Assembly (NCBI RefSeq): GCF_001570925.1
Contig: NZ_BCSP01000009.1
Coordinates: forward strand, 1 to 64,000
Length of the DNA stretch: 64,000 nt
Source of the DNA: [Zimmermannella] bifida NBRC 103089
Lineage (GTDB): Bacteria; Actinomycetota; Actinomycetes; Actinomycetales; Microbacteriaceae
Direction of reading: 5' to 3'
The notes under the pieces were generated by a model, which saw nothing but the letters and a program-made list of their open reading frames with translations, was not told where the DNA came from and did no database searches. The translations under genes and the position numbers were made by a program. How positions within the stretch are numbered: position 1 is the stretch's first letter; the number at the start of each line of letters is the position of its first letter. Below are positions 36,159 to 45,051 of this stretch, one piece after another.

Positions 36159-36803
36159 CTACGCGGCAACAACGGGTGGTGCTCGTCCTTGGACCGCTTC
36201 AATAAATACCGTGCGAACGGGAACCCACAGATCAAATACTGCCGTCCACAGCGTTGCCGGGAAGTTTGCAATAGGTCGCTTGAGCGCGAGGAACAGGCGA
36301 ACGGCGGCGAGGACGGGAGCCTGGGCCCACGCACAAACCGCATTCAGCAGTGCGTGACCGTACCAGAGCATCCCCACCGTCACGACACTCGCGACCGCGT
36401 GCGATGCGGTCATCAGCGAGCCATCACCGGCCGCGTGCTGGTGTGCCGCGTGCGGTGCGGCTTGCTGCAGCTGCTGTCGAATGAGTTCCGGGTCGTGCAG
36501 GTGACCGCGGTGCGCTGCCGGGCCCGACATCGAGTCGGCAATCGCAAAGAGACCGTGGAAGCACAACTGTGAACCGATCACCGCGAGCGCCGAACGCATC
36601 CGTGACCAGCGTGTACCCACAAGTGGGGTGCAGATGGCCGCGGCAAATACGAGCGCGACCACCAGTGCGACCGGCTGCACGATGGCGCCGTGCGCAATGC
36701 CGTGCATCGCCGCCGCTGGCAGGGTGACAACGAGCGCAATCAACCAGCCCCGGAGCAGCATGTGCACACCCCGGTTGGTGGATTGGTCGACGGTCTCGCG
36801 CAT
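36159..36803 (-). CDS. Polytopic membrane protein with a His-rich loop (214 aa)
   Basis: Four or five membrane segments (about residues 14-33, 40-62, 72-92 and 132-152, with a possible fifth) and a polar loop AAHRGHLHDPELIRQQLQQ ... PHAAHQHAAGDG rich in histidine, at about residues 96-128, with further His residues next to helices (MHGIAHG, CFHGLF). The layout suggests metal binding, most likely copper given the neighbours. I do not recognise a named family. It is the first gene of a likely operon with the copper chaperone and Dyp peroxidase. Confidence 0.8.
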   Translation of the reverse strand: MRETVDQSTNRGVHMLLRGWLIALVVTLPAAAMHGIAHGAIVQPVALVVALVFAAAICTPLVGTRWSRMRSALAVIGSQLCFHGLFAIADSMSGPAAHRGHLHDPELIRQQLQQAAPHAAHQHAAGDGSLMTASHAVASVVTVGMLWYGHALLNAVCAWAQAPVLAAVRLFLALKRPIANFPATLWTAVFDLWVPVRTVFIEAVQGRAPPVVAA

Positions 36804-36894
36804 AACCCCATCAGTTTACGCCAGCTCACAGCCGACGTTGAGCCGCGCGGTTCTGCCCGACGTCGGCGAAGCTCGTTTCGGTGGATGCGGTGCC

Positions 36895-37890
36895 CTAGCC
36901 CGCGTACAAGTTGCGGTACCCGGCGTCGTGCTCGGTCAGATCACCATCGTGCCCGGCCCGATAGGCGCGGCGGCCAAGCACCAGGCTGTACGCCAGGTAG
37001 CTCGCGAGCGCGATCGCACCGATACCGATCTTGATCGCCCACGGCCAGTCCTGCCGAGTGATGAACCCTTCGATGAGCCCCGAGAGGAATAGGAACACGG
37101 TCGTGCCAATAGCGACAATCACCAGCCGCCTGCCCGCGTACCCAATTGCATCCACCCGCGGCATATTGCCGGGCGCGATCATGGCCCAGAACAGTGCGAG
37201 ACCGGTACCTGCCGCCACGAAGATCATGGTGAGTTCGAGCAAGCCGTGCGGTGCAATCCACAAGAAGAACGCGTCGAGGTGGCCGACATGGCCCAGCACA
37301 GCGGCCGAGGTACCGAGCGCCACGGCGTTCTGCATGAGTGCATACACCGGGAAGAGCCCGGTGATACCGAGGATGATCGCCTGCGCCGCAATGAACGCGT
37401 TGTTGGTGAATACCTTGGCGGCGAACGCCGATTCACTGTATTCGGAGTAGTAGTTCACGAAGTCGTCTTCGGCGTACTGTTCGAGCTGCGCCTGCGAGCC
37501 GTAAAACGACAGCAGTTCTGGGTTCTGCTGATGCAACAGGTAGACGAGCACGCCAACAAGGATCGTGAATACGGCGGCACCGAGCGTCCACCAGCGTACT
37601 GAGTACAGCGCGGCGGGAAGCTGTTCGATCACGAGTTCACGCAACAGCACGAGCGGGTTACGGCGAGTATGCGTGAGTTTGCGGCGCGCGTTGGCGACCT
37701 GCACCGAGAGCCACACGGCTTCGGCACTATCGCCGGTTGCGGTTCGTAGGGCTGAGAGGTCGGATGCGGCTGATTGATACCGCTCGATGAGCTCGTCGGC
37801 TTGCGCACCCGTCAACGAGCCGGATCGGGACAACTCCCCCATCCGGTTCCACTCGTCGCGTCGCAGCGCGGTAACAGCATCAATCTCCAT
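36895..37890 (-). CDS. Stage II sporulation protein M (DUF95) family membrane protein (331 aa)
   Basis: N-terminal cytoplasmic helical region (MEIDAVTALRRDEWNRMGELSRSGSLTGAQADELIERYQ), then about six membrane helices including the FAAKVFTNNAFIAAQAIILGITG segment typical of SpoIIM/DUF95. In non-sporulating actinobacteria it pairs with RDD proteins near MoxR loci; function unknown. The ATG at 37890 matches the family start; an in-frame ATG at 37908 is possible. The starts of this gene and of the divergent RDD gene are only 16 bp apart. Confidence 0.9.
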   Translation of the reverse strand: MEIDAVTALRRDEWNRMGELSRSGSLTGAQADELIERYQSAASDLSALRTATGDSAEAVWLSVQVANARRKLTHTRRNPLVLLRELVIEQLPAALYSVRWWTLGAAVFTILVGVLVYLLHQQNPELLSFYGSQAQLEQYAEDDFVNYYSEYSESAFAAKVFTNNAFIAAQAIILGITGLFPVYALMQNAVALGTSAAVLGHVGHLDAFFLWIAPHGLLELTMIFVAAGTGLALFWAMIAPGNMPRVDAIGYAGRRLVIVAIGTTVFLFLSGLIEGFITRQDWPWAIKIGIGAIALASYLAYSLVLGRRAYRAGHDGDLTEHDAGYRNLYAG

Positions 37891-37906
37891 GTGATGAAAT
37901 GCTCTC

Positions 37907-38773
37907 ATGCCAAGTTCAACGCGGTCCGGTGGGCCTTCATACCTCGATGACGACATCGTCATTGGCGAGGGCGTTGCGCTTGCGGTACCGGCAGCGAGCC
38001 TGATGGCGCGGGCCGGCTCGGCAGTCATCGACGCGATTTGTTACGTCGGTGGGCTGCTCGGTTCGATGATGTTGCTCGGCTGGGCCATCGCAAACTTTGC
38101 TGCCAAGGCGAACGTTCAGATCGAGGATGCGTGGTTCCCGGTACTGCTGATTTCGTGGGTCATGCTGTGGCTCGTGCTGCTGCCCATAGCGGTGGAGTTG
38201 CTGACCCAGGGGCGTTCGCTTGGCAAGCTCATCTTTGGGCTGCGCGTAGTGCGCAATGACGGCGGCGCCGTTGGGCTTCGCCACGTGGCGATTCGCCAGT
38301 TGGTGGGCCTCGGCGAAATCTATCTGACCAGTGGCGCCATTGCTGCCTGCGTCGGTATTTTCAACGGCAAAGCGCGACGCGTGGGCGATCTGCTCGCGGG
38401 CACCTATGCGCAAGTCGAACGGGTACCGCAACCGGTTCCGCTGCACCTGCCACTGCCACCGCAATTGCAGGCGTGGGCGCAGATTGCCGATGTTGCGCGC
38501 ATCCCCGACGTCACCGCCCGACGCGTGCACGAGTACTTCATGCAGGCCCATCAGCTCACCCCGCAAGCTCGCGTTGCGGTTGCCGGTGATTTGGCCCGCC
38601 AGTGCCGGCCCTTTGTGCACCCGATTCCAGACGTGGATGCGGAAACGTTCCTGTTGGGCGTCAGCGTGGTACGCCGCGATCGCGAGTACGCAAGCGCGCG
38701 TCGCCGGGCTGACCGAATCACACGCATCGCCGGCAGCGCGCCGATGCCACACGGCCTGCCCAATCGCGGCTAG
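37907..38773 (+). CDS. RDD-family membrane protein (288 aa)
   Basis: The RDD domain (about residues 30-175) has the Arg of SLMARAGSAVIDAICYVGG and the conserved SLGKLIFGLRVVRNDGG; three membrane helices. A cytoplasmic C-terminal tail of about 115 residues follows, Arg-rich at the end. RDD proteins are implicated in Na+/H+ exchange or membrane organisation in a few cases; no specific role can be given. It is divergent from SpoIIM with a 16-bp gap, so its promoter must overlap the other gene or the mRNA must be leaderless. Confidence 0.9.
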   Translation: MPSSTRSGGPSYLDDDIVIGEGVALAVPAASLMARAGSAVIDAICYVGGLLGSMMLLGWAIANFAAKANVQIEDAWFPVLLISWVMLWLVLLPIAVELLTQGRSLGKLIFGLRVVRNDGGAVGLRHVAIRQLVGLGEIYLTSGAIAACVGIFNGKARRVGDLLAGTYAQVERVPQPVPLHLPLPPQLQAWAQIADVARIPDVTARRVHEYFMQAHQLTPQARVAVAGDLARQCRPFVHPIPDVDAETFLLGVSVVRRDREYASARRRADRITRIAGSAPMPHGLPNRG

Positions 38774-38966
38774 CGAGGTCGCGCGGTCCCGGTGATGATG
38801 CACGCGACTACTGCTTAGTCAGCGCTTGACGCTCTGGCGCTGTTGACGTGCGCGGGTGTGTCCTGGTGTTGGTCGAGATGTTCCGGATGCGGTGCCACTG
38901 GCTACTGCAGGCTGACGCGGGTGCGCCAACGTCGTTGTTACGCTCGACGCAAAGGAAGGGGCCGAC

Positions 38967-39851
38967 ATGAATCAACCGCCGCAACATCAGAACCCTCCAC
39001 CGGGCTGGTACCCGGACCAACAGGGCAACCGTCGCTGGTGGGATGGTCGCCAGTGGGCGCCACCACCGGCTGCAGCGCCGCAGCCAGGGCAACAGCAGCC
39101 CACCCCGAATCAGCAGCCGCACCAGCCTGCTCCCAGGTTCAACCAAGCGGCACACAATGCCGGCCCATCTGCCCCATATTCGGGCCAGACGGCACCCGGT
39201 CAGACGGCACCCGGCCAGTCAGCGTCGCCAAGAAAGCCTGGCCGCACCGGACTCGTTACCGGAATCGCCGCTGCCGCAATTCTCCTGCTCGCCGGCGGCG
39301 TTGTCGGTGTGACGATGCTGCTCGGCAACAACCAGGGCAACGACGACACCGACGCGAACGGCGCCCCCACCGCATCCGCGAGCACCGAGGTCGACGATCC
39401 GACCGGAGCCGGGGATCCTGGAAACGGCCCGCAGACCATTACTGAAGAGCGCGATCAGTTCTTCAAGGACCAAAAGATCGAGCTCAACAATACGATTCAC
39501 GAGGCGGCGACCCCCGAGCAGGAAGCCTTCATCGAAGACATTCGCAGCAAGCGCGAAGCCGCAGGCGACACGACGTGGTCGCCCGAGATCGAGACGGTCA
39601 CCATTGCGCTGGCTTCCGACGCTTGCGAGACCTCAATTCTGAACTCGCACAATGTCGACACCGAGATCGTGCGCATCCATGCTGCAACGTCGCCACTGAT
39701 TAAACAAATGGTCAAGGGCAAGACCGAGTCAGAACGCATCAGAATGACGCAGGGCGCCATGGAGATTGCCACCACCGGTGTCGGCTATATGTGCCCGGCC
39801 GATGAACCGGACTGGACCGCAGCTATGAAGGAGATCAACGGCGACTGGTAG
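38967..39851 (+). CDS. DUF2510-domain membrane-anchored protein (294 aa)
   Basis: Opens with DUF2510: PPGWYPDQQGNRRWWDGRQWAPP (residues 11-33), a small Trp/Tyr-rich module common on actinobacterial membrane proteins. Then a Gln/Pro-rich linker, one membrane helix (about residues 92-115) and an extracytoplasmic C-terminal domain of about 145 residues (FFKDQKIELNNTIHEAATPEQEAFIEDIRSKR) with two cysteines (ASDACETS, YMCPADEP), probably a disulfide. AAGGAAGGGG precedes the ATG. A terminator follows. Function unknown. Confidence 0.85.
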   Translation: MNQPPQHQNPPPGWYPDQQGNRRWWDGRQWAPPPAAAPQPGQQQPTPNQQPHQPAPRFNQAAHNAGPSAPYSGQTAPGQTAPGQSASPRKPGRTGLVTGIAAAAILLLAGGVVGVTMLLGNNQGNDDTDANGAPTASASTEVDDPTGAGDPGNGPQTITEERDQFFKDQKIELNNTIHEAATPEQEAFIEDIRSKREAAGDTTWSPEIETVTIALASDACETSILNSHNVDTEIVRIHAATSPLIKQMVKGKTESERIRMTQGAMEIATTGVGYMCPADEPDWTAAMKEINGDW

Positions 39852-39880
39852 GTAACACCACTATTTGTCGCCTTCCGCAA

Positions 39881-39914
39881 GCGAACGGGCGTCCCACTCG
39901 GGGCGCCCGTTCGT
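39881..39914 (+). terminator. Terminator after the DUF2510 gene
   Basis: 14-bp arms (39882-39895 and 39900-39913) with one G-U pair and an ACTC loop, followed by a short mixed T-rich run. Confidence 0.82.
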
Positions 39915-39976
39915 CATTGTCTGCCCGCGCCAAGTGCCAGCCTCGATAGCGTGCCGGAACCACAGGAAAGACAGAA

Positions 39977-40004
39977 GCGCGGACCCGCCGAAGCGAGCCC
40001 GCGC
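39977..40004 (-). terminator. Terminator after succinate-semialdehyde dehydrogenase
   Basis: On the minus strand a 12-bp stem with two G-U pairs closed by a TTCG tetraloop, followed by TTCTGTCTTTCC. It lies 16 bp past the stop at 40021. Confidence 0.8.
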
Positions 40005-40020
40005 ATCCTGAACCACAGAA

Positions 40021-41493
40021 CTAGTTGCTGTACGGGTTCGGCATAGCCGAGTACTTCATGTTCATGTACTCGTGGATGCCCTCGAAGGAGCCTTCCTTAC
40101 CCATACCCGACTGCTTAACGCCACCGAACGGTGCCGCAGCGTTCGAAGGCAGGCCGGTGTTGATCGACACCATGCCGCACTCGATCTGGTCGATCATGCG
40201 CTGCGAGCGGTTGAAGTCGTTGGTGTAGACGTACGACATCAGACCGAACTCGGTGCTGTTAGCCAGCTCGACAGCTTCGGCTTCGTCCGAGAAGGTGATG
40301 ATCGGCAGAACCGGTCCGAAGATCTCTTCGCGGAAGATCTTCGACTCGGGCGCAATGTCGGTGAGCACGGTGGCCTCGTAGAAGAAGCCTTCGCCCTCGC
40401 CAGCCTTACCACCGACGATGACCTTGGCGCCGTGAGCAACGGCGTCGTCAACGAGCTCGCCAACCTTGGCAACAGCCTTGGCTTCGGCGAGTGGGCCGAT
40501 GGTGACGCCCTCTTCGGTGCCGCGGCCCATCTTGAACGCGCTCACGCGCTCAGCAACACGCTTGGTGAACTCTTCAGCGATCGATTCCTGCACGATGATG
40601 CGGTTTGCTGCGGTGCATGCCTGACCGATGTTGCGGAACTTCGCGTCGATAACACCCTGGATTGCCTTGTCCATGTCGGCGTCTTCGAAGACGACGAACG
40701 GGGCGTTGCCGCCGAGCTCCATCGAGGTGCGCAGCACCTTTTCGGCTGCCCTCTTCATGAGGCCAACGCCAACGCCGGTCGAACCGGTGAACGAGATCTT
40801 GCGCAGGCGGTCGTCTTCCATGATGGTGTTCGAAACGCCGGCAGTGTCGCGCGTGGTGACAACGTTGACGACGCCCTTTGGCACACCGAGCTCTTCGAGG
40901 ATCTTGACGAAGTACAGGGTGGTGAGCGGGGTCAGCGACGCGGGCTTAACGACAACCGTGTTACCAGCAGCCAGTGCCGGTGCGATCTTGCGGGTCGCCA
41001 TGGCGAGCGGGAAGTTCCACGGGGTGATGAGGAAGCATGGGCCAACCGGGTGCTGCGAAACCAGCATGCGCTGGGTGCCTTCTGGGTTGATGCCGTAACG
41101 ACCGGTGATACGGGCGGCTTCTTCAGAGAACCAGCGCAGGTATTCGGCGCCGTAGTTAACTTCGCCCTGAGCCTCATTCAGCGGCTTACCCATTTCGAGG
41201 GTCATCAGCAGTGCGAATTCGTCGCGGCGCTCGATGACGGCCTCGTAGGCCTTGCGGAGCAGCTCGCCACGCTCGCGCGGCGTCGTGCGGGCCCATTCAT
41301 CCTTAACTGCAACAGCAGCGTCGAGGGCAGCAGTTGCCTGAGCCGGGGAAGCGTTAGCGATGCGCGCGAGTTCACCACCGGTTGACGGGTCCTGAACAAC
41401 AAACGGCTCGTTCTCGCCGTCAACCCATTCGCCGTTGATGAACAGCTGCGTTGGGATCTTCGCGAGAAGGTCAGCCTCACTTGGGTAGGTCAT
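40021..41493 (-). CDS. gabD: NAD(P)-dependent succinate-semialdehyde dehydrogenase (490 aa)
   Basis: Oxidises succinate semialdehyde to succinate, feeding GABA-shunt products into the TCA cycle. Clear aldehyde-dehydrogenase order: FLITPWNFPLAM, cofactor loop FTGSTGVG, catalytic Glu in MELGGNAP, catalytic Cys in NIGQACTAANR and the EEIFGPVLPI motif. Length is typical of GabD; assignment to SSADH rather than a related aldehyde dehydrogenase rests on overall resemblance. AAAGGAGT precedes the ATG. No GABA transaminase is adjacent. Confidence 0.9.
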   Translation of the reverse strand: MTYPSEADLLAKIPTQLFINGEWVDGENEPFVVQDPSTGGELARIANASPAQATAALDAAVAVKDEWARTTPRERGELLRKAYEAVIERRDEFALLMTLEMGKPLNEAQGEVNYGAEYLRWFSEEAARITGRYGINPEGTQRMLVSQHPVGPCFLITPWNFPLAMATRKIAPALAAGNTVVVKPASLTPLTTLYFVKILEELGVPKGVVNVVTTRDTAGVSNTIMEDDRLRKISFTGSTGVGVGLMKRAAEKVLRTSMELGGNAPFVVFEDADMDKAIQGVIDAKFRNIGQACTAANRIIVQESIAEEFTKRVAERVSAFKMGRGTEEGVTIGPLAEAKAVAKVGELVDDAVAHGAKVIVGGKAGEGEGFFYEATVLTDIAPESKIFREEIFGPVLPIITFSDEAEAVELANSTEFGLMSYVYTNDFNRSQRMIDQIECGMVSINTGLPSNAAAPFGGVKQSGMGKEGSFEGIHEYMNMKYSAMPNPYSN

Positions 41494-41824
41494 CGGTGAC
41501 TCCTTTAAATTCTGCGGTAGTCGATGCTGATCTGACGCCGCAAACGTAGGCGGCGATGCTTCCGACGCTACACCTCGGAAACCACCTCAAGCTTAGTCGC
41601 TATGCACGCAGCCAACCAGCCGTGTTGTGCGAGGCAACAACGTGCATCCGCACGCGGATGGACGCACGTTGTCAGAAATTCCAACCGAGCGGATGACGTC
41701 GCATGCGTTCGCAACTGACTACGATCGTTAACCAATGGCGAATTTTGTACCAACTGCGGCATGCCCCGCTTTGGCCCAGCCCGCCAGGCCATCCACTTCG
41801 GATTGAGAGCGTTAAGGAGTCGAC
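41494..41824. other. Long divergent intergenic region with one strong hairpin
   Basis: A 331-bp gap between gabD (-) and a lipoprotein gene (+), with no convincing coding frame. It holds an imperfect inverted repeat at 41637-41672: outer arms ACAACGTGC / GCACGTTGT enclosing ATCCG / CGGAT. Since both neighbours point away, this is more likely regulatory than a terminator. The gap must contain the promoters of both genes, but I cannot assign -35/-10 boxes with confidence. Confidence 0.5.
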
Positions 41825-42421
41825 ATGGAATTCGCTGGAAAGAAGCGTGCAACTGCAATCATCGCAGCACTGGCCGCCGCGGGACTTTTCCTGACCGGGT
41901 GTGCCAACGGTAACGAACGCACCGATGATGACAAGCAGAGCCAGAACAAGAAGTCAACCAACGAAACGACTCAGGATGAGGGCGGTTTCGGTTTCGGCGA
42001 CGACACCCCGGTAGATACCGGTGGCGACTCCCCGTTCGAAGAACCAGAAGACCAGAACGTCTTCGACATCAAGCTCGGCGACTGCATCACCGACGCTGCT
42101 GCTGAAGGCGAAGTCCAGAGCCTGCCGACCGTGGCCTGCTCACAACCACACTCGTACGAGGTCTTCCACGAGTTTGACCTGACCGGCGACAAGTTCCCGG
42201 GCGAAAGCGGCATGGAAGCCGACATCCTCGACCAGTGCTACGGCAAGCCGTTCGAAGACTTCATTGGCAAGAGCTACGACTCGAGCAGCCTCGACGTGCT
42301 CTACCTCTCACCGACCGCTACATCGTGGGCACAGGGTGACCGTCGCGTCAGCTGCCTCGTATTCGAGGGCGACGGCACCGGCAACAAGACCACGGGATCG
42401 CTGAAGGGCTCGAAGCTCTAA
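41825..42421 (+). CDS. Septum-formation-family lipoprotein (198 aa)
   Basis: Lipoprotein signal with lipobox LTGC (Cys 26) followed by an acidic linker with Asp/Glu/Gln-rich sequence (residues 30-70). The C-terminal domain starts DIKLGDCITDA and has further cysteines (VACSQPHSYEVF, DQCYGKPF, VSCLVFEG), four in all, as in Septum_form (PF13845-type) proteins. Role in septation is named from the family; no experiment is implied. GGAGTCGAC precedes the ATG. Confidence 0.87.
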   Translation: MEFAGKKRATAIIAALAAAGLFLTGCANGNERTDDDKQSQNKKSTNETTQDEGGFGFGDDTPVDTGGDSPFEEPEDQNVFDIKLGDCITDAAAEGEVQSLPTVACSQPHSYEVFHEFDLTGDKFPGESGMEADILDQCYGKPFEDFIGKSYDSSSLDVLYLSPTATSWAQGDRRVSCLVFEGDGTGNKTTGSLKGSKL

Positions 42422-42459
42422 GTCACTGCATCAGGCGCATCGCTCCAGTGGCGGCCAAC

Positions 42460-42492
42460 CGGGCGTCGACCAATATGGTCGGCGCCCGTTTT
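42460..42492 (+). terminator. Terminator after the septum-formation lipoprotein
   Basis: 12-bp arms (42460-42471 and 42477-42488) with one G-U pair and an AATAT loop, followed by TTTT. Confidence 0.88.
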
Positions 42493-42538
42493 GCGTGCCG
42501 CGCCAGGTGTCACCCCGCAACATGAGAAACTGCCAGGC

Positions 42539-43219
42539 ATGAGCTCGCTGCCCGCCGTCAACCGAAACCGTCGCACCAACGAGGCCCTGCATCCCGACCG
42601 CACCTGGGTGCGCATCGTACGATGCCTACTCGGCCTCGGCGCGCTTGCCGGTGTTGGTTGGAACATCTACCGCGCCGCGAACGGCATGACCGAATCGAGC
42701 GTGATCGAGTCGCTCTCACACTTCACGAACCAGGCGAACGTAGTGTTCGGCGTGGTCGCCGTGACGGGCGCCTTCGCTAAGCGTTCCTCGCTCCCCCGCT
42801 GGTGGGATGATCTGCGCGGTGCCGCCGCGTTTTACATGGTGATGACCGGGCTCATCTATGCGCTGCTGGTGGCCGAACCCGGCGAGCTTGGCCGCTGGGA
42901 TCTCGACTGGGCCAACATCATGCTGCACCGGGTTACCCCGGTGGCGGGGCTGCTCGGTTGGCTACTGATTACCCATACGCGCAAGCAGGGCTGGGGTCGC
43001 CCACTCGCTTGGCTCGCGTTCCCGCTCGCCTACCTGGCCTATACGTGGATCCGCGGCGCCGCCGTCAACTGGTACCCCTACGGGTTCCTCGACCCGACCC
43101 GCGACGGTGGCTGGTCAGCGGTATTTGCCACCACATCGCAGGTATTTGTAGCGTTCCTCGCCGTTGCGGTCATTGTGCACGTGCTCGGGAACTTGCGCGC
43201 TTCACTCGCCCACCGCTAG
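42539..43219 (+). CDS. Pr6Pr-family membrane protein (226 aa)
   Basis: Six membrane helices; family signatures SHFTNQANVVFGVV and HRVTPVAGLLGWLL, and YTWIRGAAVNWYPYGFLDP near the C-terminus match the Pr6Pr/FAR-17a-like family, whose eukaryotic relatives hydrolyse fatty-acid esters of hydroxy fatty acids. No bacterial role is established. The ATG at 42539 was chosen over the in-frame ATG at 42491 because the latter begins inside the preceding terminator region. It ends 4 bp inside the convergent cydC stop. Confidence 0.85.
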   Translation: MSSLPAVNRNRRTNEALHPDRTWVRIVRCLLGLGALAGVGWNIYRAANGMTESSVIESLSHFTNQANVVFGVVAVTGAFAKRSSLPRWWDDLRGAAAFYMVMTGLIYALLVAEPGELGRWDLDWANIMLHRVTPVAGLLGWLLITHTRKQGWGRPLAWLAFPLAYLAYTWIRGAAVNWYPYGFLDPTRDGGWSAVFATTSQVFVAFLAVAVIVHVLGNLRASLAHR

Positions 43220-45051
43220 GCAGCAAGCTGCTGGGTGAGCAGATCACGAAAGCGCCCAGGCACCTGCGCGAGTTCTTGCCACGTGCCCTGCTGCACGATG
43301 CATCCGGATTCGACCACGATGAGTTGGTCAAGGTGGCGCACGGTTTCGAGGCGGTGCGCGATCACGAGCGTGGTCACACCGAGGTCGGCGATTGCCGTAA
43401 CGAGGGCTGATTGCGTCAGCGGGTCCTGGTGGCTCGTGGCTTCGTCGAGAATCAGGATGCGGTGGTGCAGTTCGGTGCCCGCGTCGGGTTGACTGCCGCC
43501 ACATTCGCCGGTGTCCGCGCGCCCATGCAACCGAACCAGCGTGCGCGCAATCGCCAGCCGCTGCCGCTGACCACCGCTCAGCTTGGCACCGCGCCGGCCG
43601 ACTTCGGTGGTAAGCGGAAGTTCAAACTGCGCGATGCTGCACGCATGCTCGAGTTCCGCATCACTCGCGTCGGGCGAGGCGAGGCGCAAGTTTTCGGCAA
43701 CGGTGGCGTCGAGCACGAACGCGTCCTGGTCGGCAATGGCGACCAGTTGCTGCACCTGCGCTGAACCGAGCTCGCGCGCATCCACGCCGTGCAATCGCAC
43801 CGTGCCGGCGCTGGGGTCGAGGTGTCGCTGTACCAGCCGCGCGATGGTCGATTTACCCGATCCGCTCACGCCGACAATGCCGAACGAGGTGCCGCTCGGC
43901 ACCGTAAACGACACCTGCTCGAGCACCGGTGTGCGCTGATCGCCCTGGCGGTAGGTCGCGCTGACCGAGTCGAACTCGATCGCCGGCACGTCAGTGTCGT
44001 CGATGTCTTCGGGCTCGTGCGGTTCGGCAACGGCCCCCTCGTCGTTTGCCGCAACCGGCAGTGGCAACGATGCGGGTGCCTCAGGTTCGGTCACCGTGCG
44101 CGGTACGTTCGCCAGTTCTCGCACACGTGCCGTGGCCGCCAGGCCCGCCGGGAGCGACGATGCCAAGCGCACCACCGAATCAATGCTCGGTGCGGTACTC
44201 GCCACGAACGAAACGACCGCGAGCGCACCCGGAAGCTGTGCTGCATCCGTAAGCCCAGTCAGCGCCACGACCAGCATGAGCACAGTGCCACCCCAGACAC
44301 GCAGATCGCTGCCGAGACCTCGCCAGGCCGCGTTACGTCCGCCAAGCAGTAGCTGCGCCCGCAGGCGTTTGTCGAGGTCACGCAACTCGTCGGCACGAAA
44401 CTCGGTGGCGTCGTGCATCCGAAATTCATCGCGCAACCGCGCCGAGTCCGCCACGTGCGCCGCAATTCCTGCCCGCGCCGTAGCCGTCAGCTGAGCGCTC
44501 TCGCCGAGATGCACCGTGCCAAGCAGCAGCGCGAGCCCACCGGCAAGCACCGCAATCAGCACCAGCGCCAGCACCGATCCGCCGAGCCACCAGGCCGCAA
44601 CCACGGCAACGATCGGCACGATTACGGCAGTGATGGCCGGGGCAATCGTGTGGGCAAAGAAGACTTCGATGCGGTCGACATCGCGCACGGCAATGGCGTG
44701 GATGCGGGCAGCGCCGAGCGCTTCGGTCGTCGCGGGAGCGCGTGGAATCAGGCGATCGAGCAACCAGATGCGCAGTTCACCGAGGAGCGAAAACGCGGCC
44801 AGATGCCCGGTGAGCTGTTCGAGATAGCGCAGCCCGGCTTTGCAGATGGCCGCGAGCGCGACGATACCGGTAACCGCAGCGACGAACCCGGCGCCCTGCG
44901 CCTGGCCGGTGGCGAGCATCCCGATTGCCCAGCACGGGAGCGCGAGCACGAGCATCCCGAGCAGTTGCCCAACGATTCGGGCCGTGACCGAAACCGCGAG
45001 GCGGGCGCTTGCGGGGGCCGCAAACCGCAGCAGCCAAATCACGTTGTTCAT
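43216..45051 (-). CDS. cydC: Thiol-reductant ABC exporter, CydC-like subunit (611 aa)
   Basis: Half of the CydDC exporter that sends cysteine or glutathione-type thiols out of the cytoplasm and is needed for assembly of cytochrome bd. Six-helix membrane domain (1-300), an acidic linker (about 330-360), then the ATPase: Walker A GVSGSGKST, signature LSGGQRQR and Walker B ILILDEATSHQD. The last has the ATSHQD form where canonical exporters have ATSALD. It overlaps cydD by 4 bp. No cydAB is in the window. Confidence 0.9.
   Translation of the reverse strand: MNNVIWLLRFAAPASARLAVSVTARIVGQLLGMLVLALPCWAIGMLATGQAQGAGFVAAVTGIVALAAICKAGLRYLEQLTGHLAAFSLLGELRIWLLDRLIPRAPATTEALGAARIHAIAVRDVDRIEVFFAHTIAPAITAVIVPIVAVVAAWWLGGSVLALVLIAVLAGGLALLLGTVHLGESAQLTATARAGIAAHVADSARLRDEFRMHDATEFRADELRDLDKRLRAQLLLGGRNAAWRGLGSDLRVWGGTVLMLVVALTGLTDAAQLPGALAVVSFVASTAPSIDSVVRLASSLPAGLAATARVRELANVPRTVTEPEAPASLPLPVAANDEGAVAEPHEPEDIDDTDVPAIEFDSVSATYRQGDQRTPVLEQVSFTVPSGTSFGIVGVSGSGKSTIARLVQRHLDPSAGTVRLHGVDARELGSAQVQQLVAIADQDAFVLDATVAENLRLASPDASDAELEHACSIAQFELPLTTEVGRRGAKLSGGQRQRLAIARTLVRLHGRADTGECGGSQPDAGTELHHRILILDEATSHQDPLTQSALVTAIADLGVTTLVIAHRLETVRHLDQLIVVESGCIVQQGTWQELAQVPGRFRDLLTQQLAA

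Noticed and set aside
40072-41385. Plus-strand open frame of about 437 codons opposite gabD
   Set aside because: No family resemblance and biased composition; shadow of the dehydrogenase gene.
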